Below are positions 15,101 through 32,100 of a stretch of 64,000 bases of DNA, piece by piece. Each line of letters opens with the position of its first letter. Positions within the stretch are counted from its first letter, which is position 1. The translations under genes were made by a program, and so were the position numbers. Under the pieces are notes generated by a model that made no database searches, was not told where the DNA came from, and saw only the letters and a list, made by a program, of their open reading frames with translations. This DNA comes from Siphonodentalium dalli (taxonomy: Eukaryota; Mollusca; Scaphopoda; Gadilida; Siphonodentaliidae). Where the stretch lies: contig CP136066.1 in assembly GCA_032622095.1 (NCBI GenBank), positions 50,752,911-50,816,910 on the forward strand. Reading direction: 5' to 3'.

Positions 15101-17525
15101 TAACAATACAACATGAATTTCACTATCCGTAAACTGTAAATGATTGACAATACAACATGAATTTCACTATCTGTAAGCTGTAAATGATTGACAATACAAC
15201 ATGAATTTCACTATCCGTAAACTGTAAATGATTGACAATACAACATGAATTTCACTATCTGTAAGCTGTAAATGATTGACAATACAACATGAATTTCACT
15301 CTCCGTAAGCTGTAAATGATTGACAATACAACATGAATTTTACTCTCCGTAAGCTGTTAATGATTGACAATACAACATGAATTTCACTCTCCGTAAAGCT
15401 GTAAATGATTGACAATACAACATGAATTTCACTCCGTAAGCTGTAAATGATTGACAATACAACATGAATTCACTCTCCGTAAGCTGTTAATGATTGACAA
15501 TACAACATGAATTTCACTCTCCGTAAGCTGTAAATGATTGACAATACATCATGAATTTCTATCCGTAAGCTGTAAATGATTGACAATACAACATGAATTT
15601 CTATCTGTAAGCTGTAAATGATTGACAATACAACATGAATTTCCATCTAAGCTGTAAATGATTGACAATACAACATGAATTTCTATCTGTAAGCTGTAAA
15701 TGATTGACAATACAACATGAATTTCTATCTGTAAGCTGTAAATGATTGACAATACAACATGAATTTGTATCTGTAAGCTGTAAATGATTGACAATACAAC
15801 ATGAATTTCTATCTGTAAGCTGTAAATGATTGACAATACAACATGAATTTCTATCTGTAAGCTGTAAATGATTGACAATACAACATGAATTTCTATCTGT
15901 AAGCTGTAAATGATTGACAATACAACATGAATTTCTATCTGTAAGCTGTAAATGATTGACAATACAACATGAATTTCTATCTGTAAGCTGTAAATGATTG
16001 ACAATACAACATGAATTTGTATCTGTAAGCTGTAAATGATTGACAATACAACATGAATTTCTATCTGTAAGCTGTAAATGATTGACAATACAACATGAAT
16101 TTCTATCTGTAAGCTGTAAATGATTGACAATACAACATGAATTTCTATCTGTAAGCTGTAAATGATTGACAATACAACATGAATTTCTATCTGTAAGCTG
16201 TAAATGATTGACAATACAACATGAATTTCACTCTCTGTAAGCTGTAAATGATTGACAATACAACATTAATTTCACTCTCCGTAAGCTGTAAATGATTGAC
16301 AATACAACATGAATTTCACTCTCAGTAAGCTGTAAATGATTGACAATACAACATGAATTTCACTATCTGTAAGCTGTAAATGATTGACAATACAACATGA
16401 ATTTCACTATCTGTAAGCTGTAAATGATTGACAATACAACATGAATTTCACTATCTGTAAGCTGTAAATTATTGACAATACAACATGAACTTCACTATCT
16501 GTAAGCTGTAAATGATTGACAATACAACATGAATTTCACTATCTGTAAGCTGTAAATGATTGACAATACAACATGAATTTCACTATCTGTAAGCTGTAAA
16601 TGATTGACAATACAACATGAATTTCTATCTGTAAGCTGTAAATGATTGACAATACAACATGAATTTCTATCTGTAAGCTGTAAATGATTGACAATACAAC
16701 ATGAATTTGTATCTGTAAGCTGTAAATGATTGACAATACAACATGAATTTCACTCTCTGTAAGCTTTAAATGATTGACTATACAACATGAATTTCACTCT
16801 CCGTAAGCTGTAAATGATTGACAATACAACATGAATTTCACTCTCCGTAAGCTGTAAATGATTGACAATACATCATGAATTTCACTCTCCGTAAGCTGTA
16901 AATGATTGACAATACAACATGAATTTCTATCTGTAAGCTGTAAATGATTGACAATACAACATGAATTTCACTCTCCGTAAGCTGTAAATGATTGACAATA
17001 CAACATGAATTTCACTCTCCGTAAGCTGTAAATGATTGACAATACAACATGAATTTCACTCTCCGTAAGCTGTAAATGATTGACAATACAACATGAATTT
17101 CTATCTGTAAGCTGTAAATGATTGACAATACAACATGAATTTCACTCTCCGTAAGCTGTAAATGATTGACAATACATCATGAATTTCACTCTCCGTAAGC
17201 TGTAAATGATTGACAATACATCATGAATTTCACTCTATGTAAGCTGTAAATGATTGACAATACATCATGAATTTCACTATCTGTAAATGATTGACAATAC
17301 AACATGAATTTCACTATCTGTAAATGATTGACAATACAACATGAATTTCACTATCCGTAAGCTGTAAATGATTGACAATACAACATGAATTTCACTATCT
17401 GTAAGCTGTAAATGATTGACAATACAACATGAATTTATATCTGTAAGCTGTAAATGATTGACAATACAACATGAATTTCTATCTGTAAGCTGTAAATGAT
17501 TGACAATACAACATGAATTTCACTA
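12170..17525 (+). repeat. Higher-order duplication, 2,793-bp lag
   Basis: The block from about 12,170 to 14,730 recurs from about 14,963 to 17,523 with a lag of 2,793 bp. Private variants support common descent: 'gattaacaat' at about 12,307 and 15,100, 'tctatgtaag' near 14,441 and 17,234, and 'tttatatctg' at 14,641 and 17,434. Small differences between the copies include an extra base in 'ccgtaaagctg' near 15,395 and 'aacatgattg' near 15,052. Confidence 0.78.
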
Positions 17526-20500
17526 TCCGTAAGCTGTAAATGATTGACAATACAACATGAATTTCACTATCCGTAAGCTGTAAATGATTGACAATACAAC
17601 ATGAATTTCTATCTGTAAGCTGTAAATGATTGACAATACAACATTAATTTCACTATCAGTAAGCTGTAATGATTGACAATACAACATGAATTTCTATCTG
17701 TAAGCTGTAAATGATTGACAATACAACATGAATTTCTATCTGTAAGCTGTAAATGATTGACAATACAACATGAATTTCTATCTGTAAGCTGTAAATGATT
17801 GACAATACAACATGAATTTCTATCTGTAAGCTGTAAATGATTGACAATACAACATGAATTTCTATCTGTAAGCTGTAAATGATTGACAATACAACATGAA
17901 TTTCACTATCCGTAAGCTGTAAATGATTGACAATACAACATGAATTTCACTCTCCGTAAGCTGTAAATGATTGACAATACAACATGAATTTCACTCTCCG
18001 TAAGCTGTAAATGATTGACAATACAACATGAATTTCACTATCAGTAAGCTGTAATGATTGACAATACAACATGAATTTCTATCTGTAAGCTGTAAATGAT
18101 TGACAATACAACATGAATTTCACTATCCGTAAGCTGTAATGATTGACAATACAACATGAATTTCACTATCCGTAAGCTGTAAATGATTGACAATACAACA
18201 TGAATTTCACTATCCGTAAGCTGTAAATGATTGACAATACAACATGAATTTCACTATCAGTAAGCTGTAAATGATTGACAATACAACATGAATTTCACTA
18301 TCAGTAAGCTGTAATGATTGACAATACAACATGAATTTCTATCTGTAAGCTGTAAATGATTGACAATACAACATGAATTTCACTATCCGTAAGCTGTAAA
18401 TGATTGACAATACAACAGGAATTTCACTCTCCGTAAGCTGTAAATGATTGACAATACAACATGAATTTCACTCTCCGTAAGCTGTAAATGATTGACAATA
18501 CAACATGAATTTCACTATCCGTAATCTGTAAATGATTGACAATACAACATGAATTTCACTCTCCGTAAGCTGTAAATGATTGACAATACAACATGAATTT
18601 CACTATCTGTAAGCTGTAAATGATTGACAATACAACATGAATTTCACTCTCTGTAAGCTGTAAATGATTGACAATACAACATGAATTTCACTATCTGTAA
18701 GCTGTAAATGATTGACAATACAACATGAATTTCACTCTCCGTAAGCTGTAAATGATTGACAATACAACATGAATTTCACTATCTGTAAGCTGTTAATGAT
18801 TGACAATACAACATGAATTTCACTATCTGTAAGCTGTAAATGATTGACAATACAACATGAATTTCTATCTGTAAGCTGTAAATGATTGACAATACAACAT
18901 GAATTTCTATCTGTAAGCTGTAAATGATTAACAATACAACATGAATTTCACTATCCGTAAACTGTAAATGATTGACAATACAACATGAATTTCACTATCT
19001 GTAAGCTGTAAATGATTGACAATACAACATGAATTTCACTATCCGTAAACTGTAAATGATTGACAATACAACATGAATTTCACTATCTGTAAGCTGTAAA
19101 TGATTGACAATACAACATGAATTTCACTCTCCGTAAGCTGTAAATGATTGACAATACAACATGAATTTCACTCTCCGTAAGCTGTTAATGATTGACAATA
19201 CAACATGAATTTCACTCTCCGTAAGCTGTAAATGATTGACAATACAACATGAATTTCACTCCGTAAGCTGTAAATGATTGACAATACAACATGAATTTCA
19301 CTCTCCGTAAGCTGTTAATGATTGACAATACAACATGAATTTCACTCTCCGTAAGCTGTAAATGATTGACAATACAACATGAATTTCTATCCGTAAGCTG
19401 TAAATGATTGACAATACAACATGAATTTCTATCTGTAAGCTGTAAATGATTGACAATACAACATGAATTTCCATCTAAGCTGTAAATGATTGACAATACA
19501 ACATGAATTTCTATCTGTAAGCTGTAAATGATTGACAATACAACATGAATTTCTATCTGTAAGCTGTAAATGATTGACATTACAACATGAATTTGTATCT
19601 GTAAGCTGTAAATGATTGACAATACAACATGAATTTCTATCTGTAAGCTGTAAATGATTGACAATACAACATGAATTTCTATCTGTAAGCTGTAAATGAT
19701 TGACAATACAACATGAATTTCTATCTGTAAGCTGTAAATGATTGACAATACAACATGAATTTCTATCTGTAAGCTGTAAATGATTGACAATACAACATGA
19801 ATTTCACTCTCCGTAAGCTGTAAATGATTGACAATACAACATTAATTTCACTCTCCGTAAGCTGTAAATGATTGACAATACAACATGAATTTCACTCTCA
19901 GTAAGCTGTAAATGATTGACAATACAACATGAATTTCACTATCTGTAAGCTGTAAATGATTGACAATACAACATGAATTTCACTATCTGTAAGCTGTAAA
20001 TGATTGACAATACAACATGAATTTCACTATCTGTAAGCTGTAAATTATTGACAATACAACATGAACTTCACTATCTGTAAGCTGTAAATGATTGACAATA
20101 CAACATGAATTTCACTATCTGTAAGCTGTAAATGATTGACAATACAACATGAATTTCACTATCTGTAAGCTGTAAATGATTGACAATACAACATGAATTT
20201 CTATCTGTAAGCTGTAAATGATTGACAATACAACATGAATTTCTATCTGTAAGCTGTAAATGATTGACAATACAACATGAATTTCTATCTGTAAGCTGTA
20301 AATGATTGACAATACAACATGAATTTCACTCTCTGTAAGCTGTAAATGATTGACTATACAACATGAATTTCACTCTCCGTAAGCTGTAAATGATTGACAA
20401 TACAACATGAATTTCACTCTCCGTAAGCTGTAAATGATTGACAATACATCATGAATTTCACTCTCCGTAAGCTGTAAATGATTGACAATACAACATGAAT

Positions 20501-23500
20501 TTCTATCTGTAAGCTGTAAATGATTGACAATACAACATGAATTTCACTCTCCGTAAGCTGTAAATGATTGACAATACAACATGAATTTCACTCTCCGTAA
20601 GCTGTAAATGATTGACAATACAACATGAATTTCACTCTCCGTAAGCTGTAAATGATTGACAATACAACATGAATTTCACTCTCTGTAAGCTGTAAATGAT
20701 TGACAATACAACATGAATTTCACTCTCCGTAAGCTGTAAATGATTGACAATACATCATGAATTTCACCCTCCGTAAGCTGTAAATGATTGACAATACATC
20801 ATGAATTTCACTCTCCGTAAGCTGTAAATGATTGACAATACATCATGAATTTCACTATCCGTAAGCTGTAAATGATTGACAATACAACATGAATTTCACT
20901 ATCTGTAAATGATTGACAATACAACATGAATTTCACTCTCCGTAAGCTGTAAATGATTGACAATACATCATGAATTTCACTCTCCGTAAGCTGTAAATGA
21001 TTGACAATACATCATGAATTTCACTCTCCGTAAGCTGTAAATGATTGACAATACATCATGAATTTCACTATCCGTAAGCTGTAAATGATTGACAATACAA
21101 CATGAATTTCACTATCTGTAAATGATTGACAATACAACATGAATTTCACTATCCGTAAGCTGTAAATGATTGACAATACAACATGAATTTCACTATCTGT
21201 AAGCTGTAAATGATTGACAATACAACATGAATTTATATCTGTAAGCTGTAAATGATTGACAATACAACATGAATTTCTATCTGTAAGCTGTAAATGATTG
21301 ACAATACAACATGAATTTCACTATCCGTAAGCTGTAAATGATTGACAATACAACATGAATTTCACTATCCGTAAGCTGTAAATGATTGACAATACAACAT
21401 GAATTTCACTCTCCGTAAGCTGTAAATGATTGACAATACAACATGAATTTCACTATCAGTAAGCTGTAATGATTGACAATACAACATGAATTTCTATCTG
21501 TAAGCTGTAAATGATTGACAATACAACATGAATTTCACTATCTGTAAGCTGTAAATGATTGACAATACAACATGAATTTCTATCTGTAAGCTGTAAATGA
21601 TTGACAATACAACATGAATTTCTATCTGTAAGCTGTAAATGATTGACAATACAACATGAATTTCTATCTGTAAGCTGTAAATGATTGACAATACAACATG
21701 AATTTCACTCTCTGTAAGCTGTAAATGATTGACTATACAACATGAATTTCACTCTCCGTAAGCTGTAAATGATTGACAATACAACATGAATTTCACTCTC
21801 CGTAAGCTGTAAATGATTGACAATACATCATGAATTTCACTCTCCGTAAGCTGTAAATGATTGACAATACAACATGAATTTCTATCTGTAAGCTGTAAAT
21901 GATTGACAATACAACATGAATTTCACTCTCCGTAAGCTGTAAATGATTGACAATACAACATGAATTTCACTCTCCGTAAGCTGTAAATGATTGACAATAC
22001 AACATGAATTTCACTCTCCGTAAGCTGTAAATGATTGACAATACAACATGAATTTCTATCTGTAAGCTGTAAATGATTGACAATACAACATGAATTTCAC
22101 TCTCCGTAAGCTGTAAATGATTGACAATACATCATGAATTTCACTCTCCGTAAGCTGTAAATGATTGACAATACATCATGAATTTCACTCTCTGTAAGCT
22201 GTAAATGATTGACAATACATCATGAATTTCACTATCTGTAAATGATTGACAATACAACATGAATTTCACTATCTGTAAATGATTGACAATACAACATGAA
22301 TTTCACTATCCGTAAGCTGTAAATGATTGACAATACAACATGAATTTCACTATCTGTAAGCTGTAAATGATTGACAATACAACATGAATTTATATCTGTA
22401 AGCTGTAAATGATTGACAATACAACATGAATTTCTATCTGTAAGCTGTAAATGATTGACAATACAACATGAATTTCACTATCCGTAAGCTGTAAATGATT
22501 GACAATACAACATGAATTTCACTATCCGTAAGCTGTAAATGATTGACAATACAACATGAATTTCTATCTGTAAGCTGTAAATGATTGACAATACAACATT
22601 AATTTCACTATCAGTAAGCTGTAATGATTGACAATACAACATGAATTTCTATCTGTAAGCTGTAAATGATTGACAATACAACATGAATTTGTATCTGTAA
22701 GCTGTAAATGATTGACAATACAACATGAATTTCTATCTGTAAGCTGTAAATGATTGACAATACAACATGAATTTCTATCTGTAAGCTGTAAATGATTGAC
22801 AATACAACATGAATTTCTATCTGTAAGCTGTAAATGATTGACAATACAACATGAATTTCACTATCCGTAAGCTGTAAATGATTGACAATACAACATGAAT
22901 TTCACTCTCCGTAAGCTGTAAATGATTGACAATACAACATGAATTTCACTCTCCGTAAGCTGTAAATGATTGACAATACAACATGAATTTCACTATCAGT
23001 AAGCTGTAATGATTGACAATACAACATGAATTTCTATCTGTAAGCTGTAAATGATTGACAATACAACATGAATTTCACTATCCGTAAGCTGTAATGATTG
23101 ACAATACAACATGAATTTCACTATCCGTAAGCTGTAAATGATTGACAATACAACATGAATTTCACTATCCGTAAGCTGTAAATGATTGACAATACAACAT
23201 GAATTTCACTATCAGTAAGCTGTAAATGATTGACAATACAACATGAATTTCACTATCAGTAAGCTGTAATGATTGACAATACAACATGAATTTCTATCTG
23301 TAAGCTGTAAATGATTGACAATACAACATGAATTTCACTATCCGTAAGCTGTAAATGATTGACAATACAACAGTAATTTCACTCTCCGTAAGCTGTAAAT
23401 GATTGACAATACAACATGAATTTCACTCTCCGTAAGCTGTAAATGATTGACAATACAACATGAATTTCACTATCCGTAATCTGTAAATGATTGACAATAC

Positions 23501-26169
23501 AACATGAATTTCACTCTCTGTAAGCTGTAAATGATTGACAATACAACATGAATTTCACTATCCGTAAGCTGTAAATGATTGACAATACAACATGAATTTC
23601 ACTCTCCGTAAGCTGTAAATGATTGACAATACAACATGAATTTCACTATCTGTAAGCTGTAAATGATTGACAATACAACATGAATTTCACTCTCCGTAAG
23701 CTGTAAATGATTGACAATACAACATGAATTTCACTATCTGTAAGCTGTTAATGATTGACAATACAACATGAATTTCACTATCTGTAAGCTGTAAATGATT
23801 GACAATACAACATGAATTTCTATCTGTAAGCTGTAAATGATTGACAATACAACATGAATTTCTATCTGTAAGCTGTAAATGATTAACAATACAACATGAA
23901 TTTCACTATCCGTAAACTGTAAATGATTGACAATACAACATGAATTTCACTATCTGTAAGCTGTAAATGATTGACAATACAACATGAATTTCACTATCCG
24001 TAAACTGTAAATGATTGACAATACAACATGAATTTCACTATCTGTAAGCTGTAAATGATTGACAATACAACATGAATTTCACTCTCCGTAAGCTGTAAAT
24101 GATTGACAATACAACATGAATTTCACTCTCCATAAGCTGTAAATGATTGACAATACAACATGAATTTCACTCCGTAAGCTGTAAATGATTGACAATACAA
24201 CATGAATTTCACTCTCCGTAAGCTGTTAATGATTGACAATACAACATGAATTTCACTCTCCGTAAGCTGTAAATGATTGACAATACAACATGAATTTCTA
24301 TCCGTAAGCTGTAAATGATTGACAATACAACATGAATTTCTATCTGTAAGCTGTAAATGATTGACAATACAACATGAATTTCCATCTAAGCTGTAAATGA
24401 TTGACAATACAACATGAATTTCTATCTGTAAGCTGTAAATGATTGACAATACAACATGAATTTCTATCTGTAAGCTGTAAATGATTGACAATACAACATG
24501 AATTTGTATCTGTAAGCTGTAAATGATTGACAATACAACATGAATTTCTATCTGTAAGCTGTAAATGATTGACAATACAACATGAATTTCTATCTGTAAG
24601 CTGTAAATGATTGACAATACAACATGAATTTCTATCTGTAAGCTGTAAATGATTGACAATACAACATGAATTTCTATCTGTAAGCTGTAAATGATTGACA
24701 ATACAACATGAATTTCACTATCCGTAAGCTGTAAATGATTGACAATACAACAGTAATTTCACTCTCCGTAAGCTGTAAATGATTGACAATACAACATGAA
24801 TTTCACTCTCCGTAAGCTGTAAATGATTGACAATACAACATGAATTTCACTATCCGTAATCTGTAAATGATTGACAATACAACATGAATTTCACTCTCCG
24901 TAAGCTGTAAATGATTGACAATACAACATGAATTTCACTATCCGTAAGCTGTAAATGATTGACAATACAACATGAATTTCACTCTCCGTAAGCTGTAAAT
25001 GATTGACAATACAACATGAATTTCACTATCTGTAAGCTGTAAATGATTGACAATACAACATGAATTTCACTCTCCGTAAGCTGTAAATGATTGACAATAC
25101 AACATGAATTTCACTATCTGTAAGCTGTTAATGATTGACAATACAACATGAATTTCACTATCTGTAAGCTGTAAATGATTGACAATACAACATGAATTTC
25201 TATCTGTAAGCTGTAAATGATTGACAATACAACATGAATTTCTATCTGTAAGCTGTAAATGATTAACAATACAACATGAATTTCACTATCCGTAAACTGT
25301 AAATGATTGACAATACAACATGAATTTCACTATCTGTAAGCTGTAAATGATTGACAATACAACATGAATTTCACTATCCGTAAACTGTAAATGATTGACA
25401 ATACAACATGAATTTCACTATCTGTAAGCTGTAAATGATTGACAATACAACATGAATTTCACTCTCCGTAAGCTGTAAATGATTGACAATACAACATGAA
25501 TTTCACTCTCCATAAGCTGTAAATGATTGACAATACAACATGAATTTCACTCCGTAAGCTGTAAATGATTGACAATACAACATGAATTTCACTCTCCGTA
25601 AGCTGTTAATGATTGACAATACAACATGAATTTCACTCTCCGTAAGCTGTAAATGATTGACAATACAACATGAATTTCTATCCGTAAGCTGTAAATGATT
25701 GACAATACAACATGAATTTCTATCTGTAAGCTGTAAATGATTGACAATACAACATGAATTTCCATCTAAGCTGTAAATGATTGACAATACAACATGAATT
25801 TCTATCTGTAAGCTGTAAATGATTGACAATACAACATGAATTTCTATCTGTAAGCTGTAAATGATTGACAATACAACATGAATTTGTATCTAAGCTGTAA
25901 ATGATTGACAATACAACATGAATTTCTATCTGTAAGCTGTAAATGATTGACAATACAACATGAATTTCTATCTGTAAGCTGTAAATGATTGACAATACAA
26001 CATGAATTTCTATCTGTAAGCTGTAAATGATTGACAATACAACATGAATTTCTATCTGTAAGCTGTAAATGATTGACAATACAACATGAATTTCTATCTG
26101 TAAGCTGTAAATGATTGACAATACAACATGAATTTGTATCTGTAAGCTGTAAATGATTGACAATACAAC

Positions 26170-29100
26170 ATGAATTTCTATCTGTAAGCTGTAAATGATT
26201 GACAATACAACATGAATTTCTATCTGTAAGCTGTAAATGATTGACAATACAACATGAATTTCTATCTGTAAGCTGTAAATGATTGACAATACAACATGAA
26301 TTTCACTCTCTGTAAGCTGTAAATGATTGACAATACAACATTAATTTCACTCTCCGTAAGCTGTAAATGATTGACAATACAACATGAATTTCACTCTCAG
26401 TAAGCTGTAAATGATTGACAATACAACATGAATTTCACTATCTGTAAGCTGTAAATGATTGACAATACAACATGAATTTCACTATCTGTAAGCTGTAAAT
26501 GATTGACAATACAACATGAATTTCACTATCTGTAAGCTGTAAATTATTGACAATACAACATGAACTTCACTATCTGTAAGCTGTAAATGATTGACAATAC
26601 AACATGAATTTCACTATCTGTAAGCTGTAAATGATTGACAATACAACATGAATTTCACTATCTGTAAGCTGTAAATGATTGACAATACAACATGAATTTC
26701 TATCTGTAAGCTGTAAATGATTGACAATACAACATGAATTTCTATCTGTAAGCTGTAAATGATTGACAATACAACATGAATTTCTATCTGTAAGCTGTAA
26801 ATGATTGACAATACAACATGAATTTCACTCTCTGTAAGCTGTAAATGATTGACTATACAACATGAATTTCACTCTCCGTAAGCTGTAAATGATTGACAAT
26901 ACAACATGAATTTCACTCTCCGTAAGCTGTAAATGATTGACAATACATCATGAATTTCACTCTCCGTAAGCTGTAAATGATTGACAATACAACATGAATT
27001 TCTATCTGTAAGCTGTAAATGATTGACAATACAACATGAATTTCACTCTCCGTAAGCTGTAAATGATTGACAATACAACATGAATTTCACTCTCCGTAAG
27101 CTGTAAATGATTGACAATACAACATGAATTTCACTCTCCGTAAGCTGTAAATGATTGACAATACAACATGAATTTCTATCTGTAAGCTGTAAATGATTGA
27201 CAATACAACATGAATTTCACTCTCCGTAAGCTGTAAATGATTGACAATACATCATGAATTTCACTCTCCGTAAGCTGTAAATGATTGACAATACATCATG
27301 AATTTCACTCTCTGTAAGCTGTAAATGATTGACAATACATCATGAATTTCACTATCTGTAAATGATTGACAATACAACATGAATTTCACTATCTGTAAAT
27401 GATTGACAATACAACATGAATTTCACTATCCGTAAGCTGTAAATGATTGACAATACAACATGAATTTCACTATCTGTAAGCTGTAAATGATTGACAATAC
27501 AACATGAATTTATATCTGTAAGCTGTAAATGATTGACAATACAACATGAATTTCTATCTGTAAGCTGTAAATGATTGACAATACAACATGAATTTCACTA
27601 TCCGTAAGCTGTAAATGATTGACAATACAACATGAATTTCACTATCCGTAAGCTGTAAATGATTGACAATACAACATGAATTTCTATCTGTAAGCTGTAA
27701 ATGATTGACAATACAACATTAATTTCACTATCAGTAAGCTGTAATGATTGACAATACAACATGAATTTCTATCTGTAAGCTGTAAATGATTGACAATACA
27801 ACATGAATTTCTATCTGTAAGCTGTAAATGATTGACAATACAACATGAATTTCTATCTGTAAGCTGTAAATGATTGACAATACAACATGAATTTCTATCT
27901 GTAAGCTGTAAATGATTGACAATACAACATGAATTTCTATCTGTAAGCTGTAAATGATTGACAATACAACATGAATTTCACTATCCGTAAGCTGTAAATG
28001 ATTGACAATACAACATGAATTTCACTCTCCGTAAGCTGTAAATGATTGACAATACAACATGAATTTCACTCTCCGTAAGCTGTAAATGATTGACAATACA
28101 ACATGAATTTCACTATCAGTAAGCTGTAATGATTGACAATACAACATGAATTTCTATCTGTAAGCTGTAAATGATTGACAATACAACATGAATTTCACTA
28201 TCCGTAAGCTGTAATGATTGACAATACAACATGAATTTCACTATCCGTAAGCTGTAAATGATTGACAATACAACATGAATTTCACTATCCGTAAGCTGTA
28301 AATGATTGACAATACAACATGAATTTCACTATCAGTAAGCTGTAAATGATTGACAATACAACATGAATTTCACTATCAGTAAGCTGTAATGATTGACAAT
28401 ACAACATGAATTTCTATCTGTAAGCTGTAAATGATTGACAATACAACATGAATTTCACTATCCGTAAGCTGTAAATGATTGACAATACAACATGAATTTC
28501 ACTCTCCGTAAGCTGTAAATGATTGACAATACAACATGAATTTCACTCTCCGTAAGCTGTAAATGATTGACAATACAACATGAATTTCACTATCCGTAAT
28601 CTGTAAATGATTGACAATACAACATGAATTTCACTCTCCGTAAGCTGTAAATGATTGACAATACAACATGAATTTCACTATCTGTAAGCTGTAAATGATT
28701 GACAATACAACATGAATTTCACTATCTGTAAGCTGTAAATGATTGACAATACAACATGAATTTCACTCTCCGTAAGCTGTAAATGATTGACAATACAACA
28801 TGAATTTCACTCTCCGTAAGCTGTAAATGATTGACAATACAACATGAATTTCACTATCTGTAAGCTGTTAATGATTGACAATACAACATGAATTTCACTA
28901 TCTGTAAGCTGTAAATGATTGACAATACAACATGAATTTCTATCTGTAAGCTGTAAATGATTGACAATACAACATGAATTTCTATCTGTAAGCTGTAAAT
29001 GATTAACAATACAACATGAATTTCACTATCCGTAAACTGTAAATGATTGACAATACAACATGAATTTCACTATCTGTAAGCTGTAAATGATTGACAATAC

Positions 29101-32100
29101 AACATGAATTTCACTATCCGTAAACTGTAAATGATTGACAATACAACATGAATTTCACTATCTGTAAGATGTAAATGATTGACAATACAACATGAATTTC
29201 ACTCTCCGTAAGCTGTAAATGATTGACAATACAACATGAATTTCACTCTCCGTAAGCTGTTAATGATTGACAATACAACATGAATTTCACTCTCCGTAAG
29301 CTGTAAATGATTGACAATACAACATGAATTTCACTCCGTAAGCTGTAAATGATTGACAATACAACATGAATTTCACTCTCCGTAAGCTGTTAATGATTGA
29401 CAATACAACATGAATTTCACTCTCCGTAAGCTGTAAATGATTGACAATACAACATGAATTTCTATCCGTAAGCTGTAAATGATTGACAATACAACATGAA
29501 TTTCTATCTGTAAGCTGTAAATGATTGACAATACAACATGAATTTCCATCTAAGCTGTAAATGATTGACAATACAACATGAATTTCTATCTGTAAGCTGT
29601 AAATGATTGACAATACAACATGAATTTCTATCTGTAAGCTGTAAATGATTGACATTACAACATGAATTTGTATCTGTAAGCTGTAAATGATTGACAATAC
29701 AACATGAATTTCTATCTGTAAGCTGTAAATGATTGACAATACAACATGAATTTCTATCTGTAAGCTGTAAATGATTGACAATACAACATGAATTTATATC
29801 TGTAAGCTGTAAATGATTGACAATACAACATGAATTTCTATCTGTAAGCTGTAAATGATTGACAATACAACATGAATTTCACTCTCCGTAAGCTGTAAAT
29901 GATTGACAATACAACATTAATTTCACTCTCCGTAAGCTGTAAATGATTGACAATACAACATGAATTTCACTCTCAGTAAGCTGTAAATGATTGACAATAC
30001 AACATGAATTTCACTATCTGTAAGCTGTAAATGATTGACAATACAACATGAATTTCACTATCTGTAAGCTGTAAATGATTGACAATACAACATGAATTTC
30101 ACTATCTGTAAGCTGTAAATTATTGACAATACAACATGAACTTCACTATCTGTAAGCTGTAAATGATTGACAATACAACATGAATTTCACTATCAGTAAG
30201 CTGTAATGATTGACAATACAACATGAATTTCTATCTGTAAGCTGTAAATGATTGACAATACAACATGAATTTCACTCTCCGTAAGCTGTGAATGATTGAC
30301 AATACAACATGAATTTCACTCTCCGTAAGCTGTAAATGATTGACAATACAACATGAATTTCACTCTCTGTAAGCTGTAAATGATTGACAATACAACATGA
30401 ATTTCACTCTCCGTAAGCTGTAAATGATTGACAATACATCATGAATTTCACCCTCCGTAAGCTGTAAATGATTGACAATACATCATGAATTTCACTCTCC
30501 GTAAGCTGTAAATGATTGACAATACATCATGAATTTCACTATCCGTAAGCTGTAAATGATTGACAATACAACATGAATTTCTATCTGTAAGCTGTAAATG
30601 ATTGACAATACAACATGAATTTCACTCTCCGTAAGCTGTAAATGATTGACAATACAACATGAATTTCACTCTCCGTAAGCTGTAAATGATTGACAATACA
30701 ACATGAATTTCACTCTCCGTAAGCTGTAAATGATTGACAATACAACATGAATTTCTATCTGTAAGCTGTAAATGATTGACAATACAACATGAATTTCACT
30801 CTCCGTAAGCTGTAAATGATTGACAATACATCATGAATTTCACTCTCCGTAAGCTGTAAATGATTGACAATACATCATGAATTTCACTCTCTGTAAGCTG
30901 TAAATGATTGACAATACATCATGAATTTCACTATCTGTAAATGATTGACAATACAACATGAATTTCACTATCCGTAAGCTGTAAATGATTGACAATACAA
31001 CATGAATTTCACTATCTGTAAGCTGTAAATGATTGACAATACAACATGAATTTATATCTGTAAGCTGTAAATGATTGACAATACAACATGAATTTCTATC
31101 TGTAAGCTGTAAATGATTGACAATACAACATGAATTTCACTATCCGTAAGCTGTAAATGATTGACAATACAACATGAATTTCACTATCCGTAAGCTGTAA
31201 ATGATTGACAATACAACATGAATTTCTATCTGTAAGCTGTAAATGATTGACAATACAACATTAATTTCACTATCAGTAAGCTGTAATGATTGACAATACA
31301 ACATGAATTTCTATCTGTAAGCTGTAAATGATTGACAATACAACATGAATTTCTATCTGTAAGCTGTAAATGATTGACAATACAACATGAATTTCTATCT
31401 GTAAGCTGTAAATGATTGACAATACAACATGAATTTCTATCTGTAAGCTGTAAATGATTGACAATACAACATGAATTTCTATCTGTAAGCTGTAAATGAT
31501 TGACAATACAACATGAATTTCACTATCCGTAAGCTGTAAATGATTGACAATACAACATGAATTTCACTCTCCGTAAGCTGTAAATGATTGACAATACAAC
31601 ATGAATTTCACTCTCCGTAAGCTGTAAATGATTGACAATACAACATGAATTTCACAATCAGTAAGCTGTAATGATTGACAATACAACATGAATTTCTATC
31701 TGTAAGCTGTAAATGATTGACAATACAACATGAATTTCACTATCCGTAAGCTGTAATGATTGACAATACAACATGAATTTCACTATCCGTAAGCTGTAAA
31801 TGATTGACAATACAACATGAATTTCACTATCCGTAAGCTGTAAATGATTGACAATACAACATGAATTTCACTATCAGTAAGCTGTAAATGATTGACAATA
31901 CAACATGAATTTCACTATCAGTAAGCTGTAATGATTGACAATACAACATGAATTTCTATCTGTAAGCTGTAAATGATTGACAATACAACATGAATTTCAC
32001 TATCCGTAAGCTGTAAATGATTGACAATACAACAGGAATTTCACTCTCCGTAAGCTGTAAATGATTGACAATACAACATGAATTTCACTCTCCGTAAGCT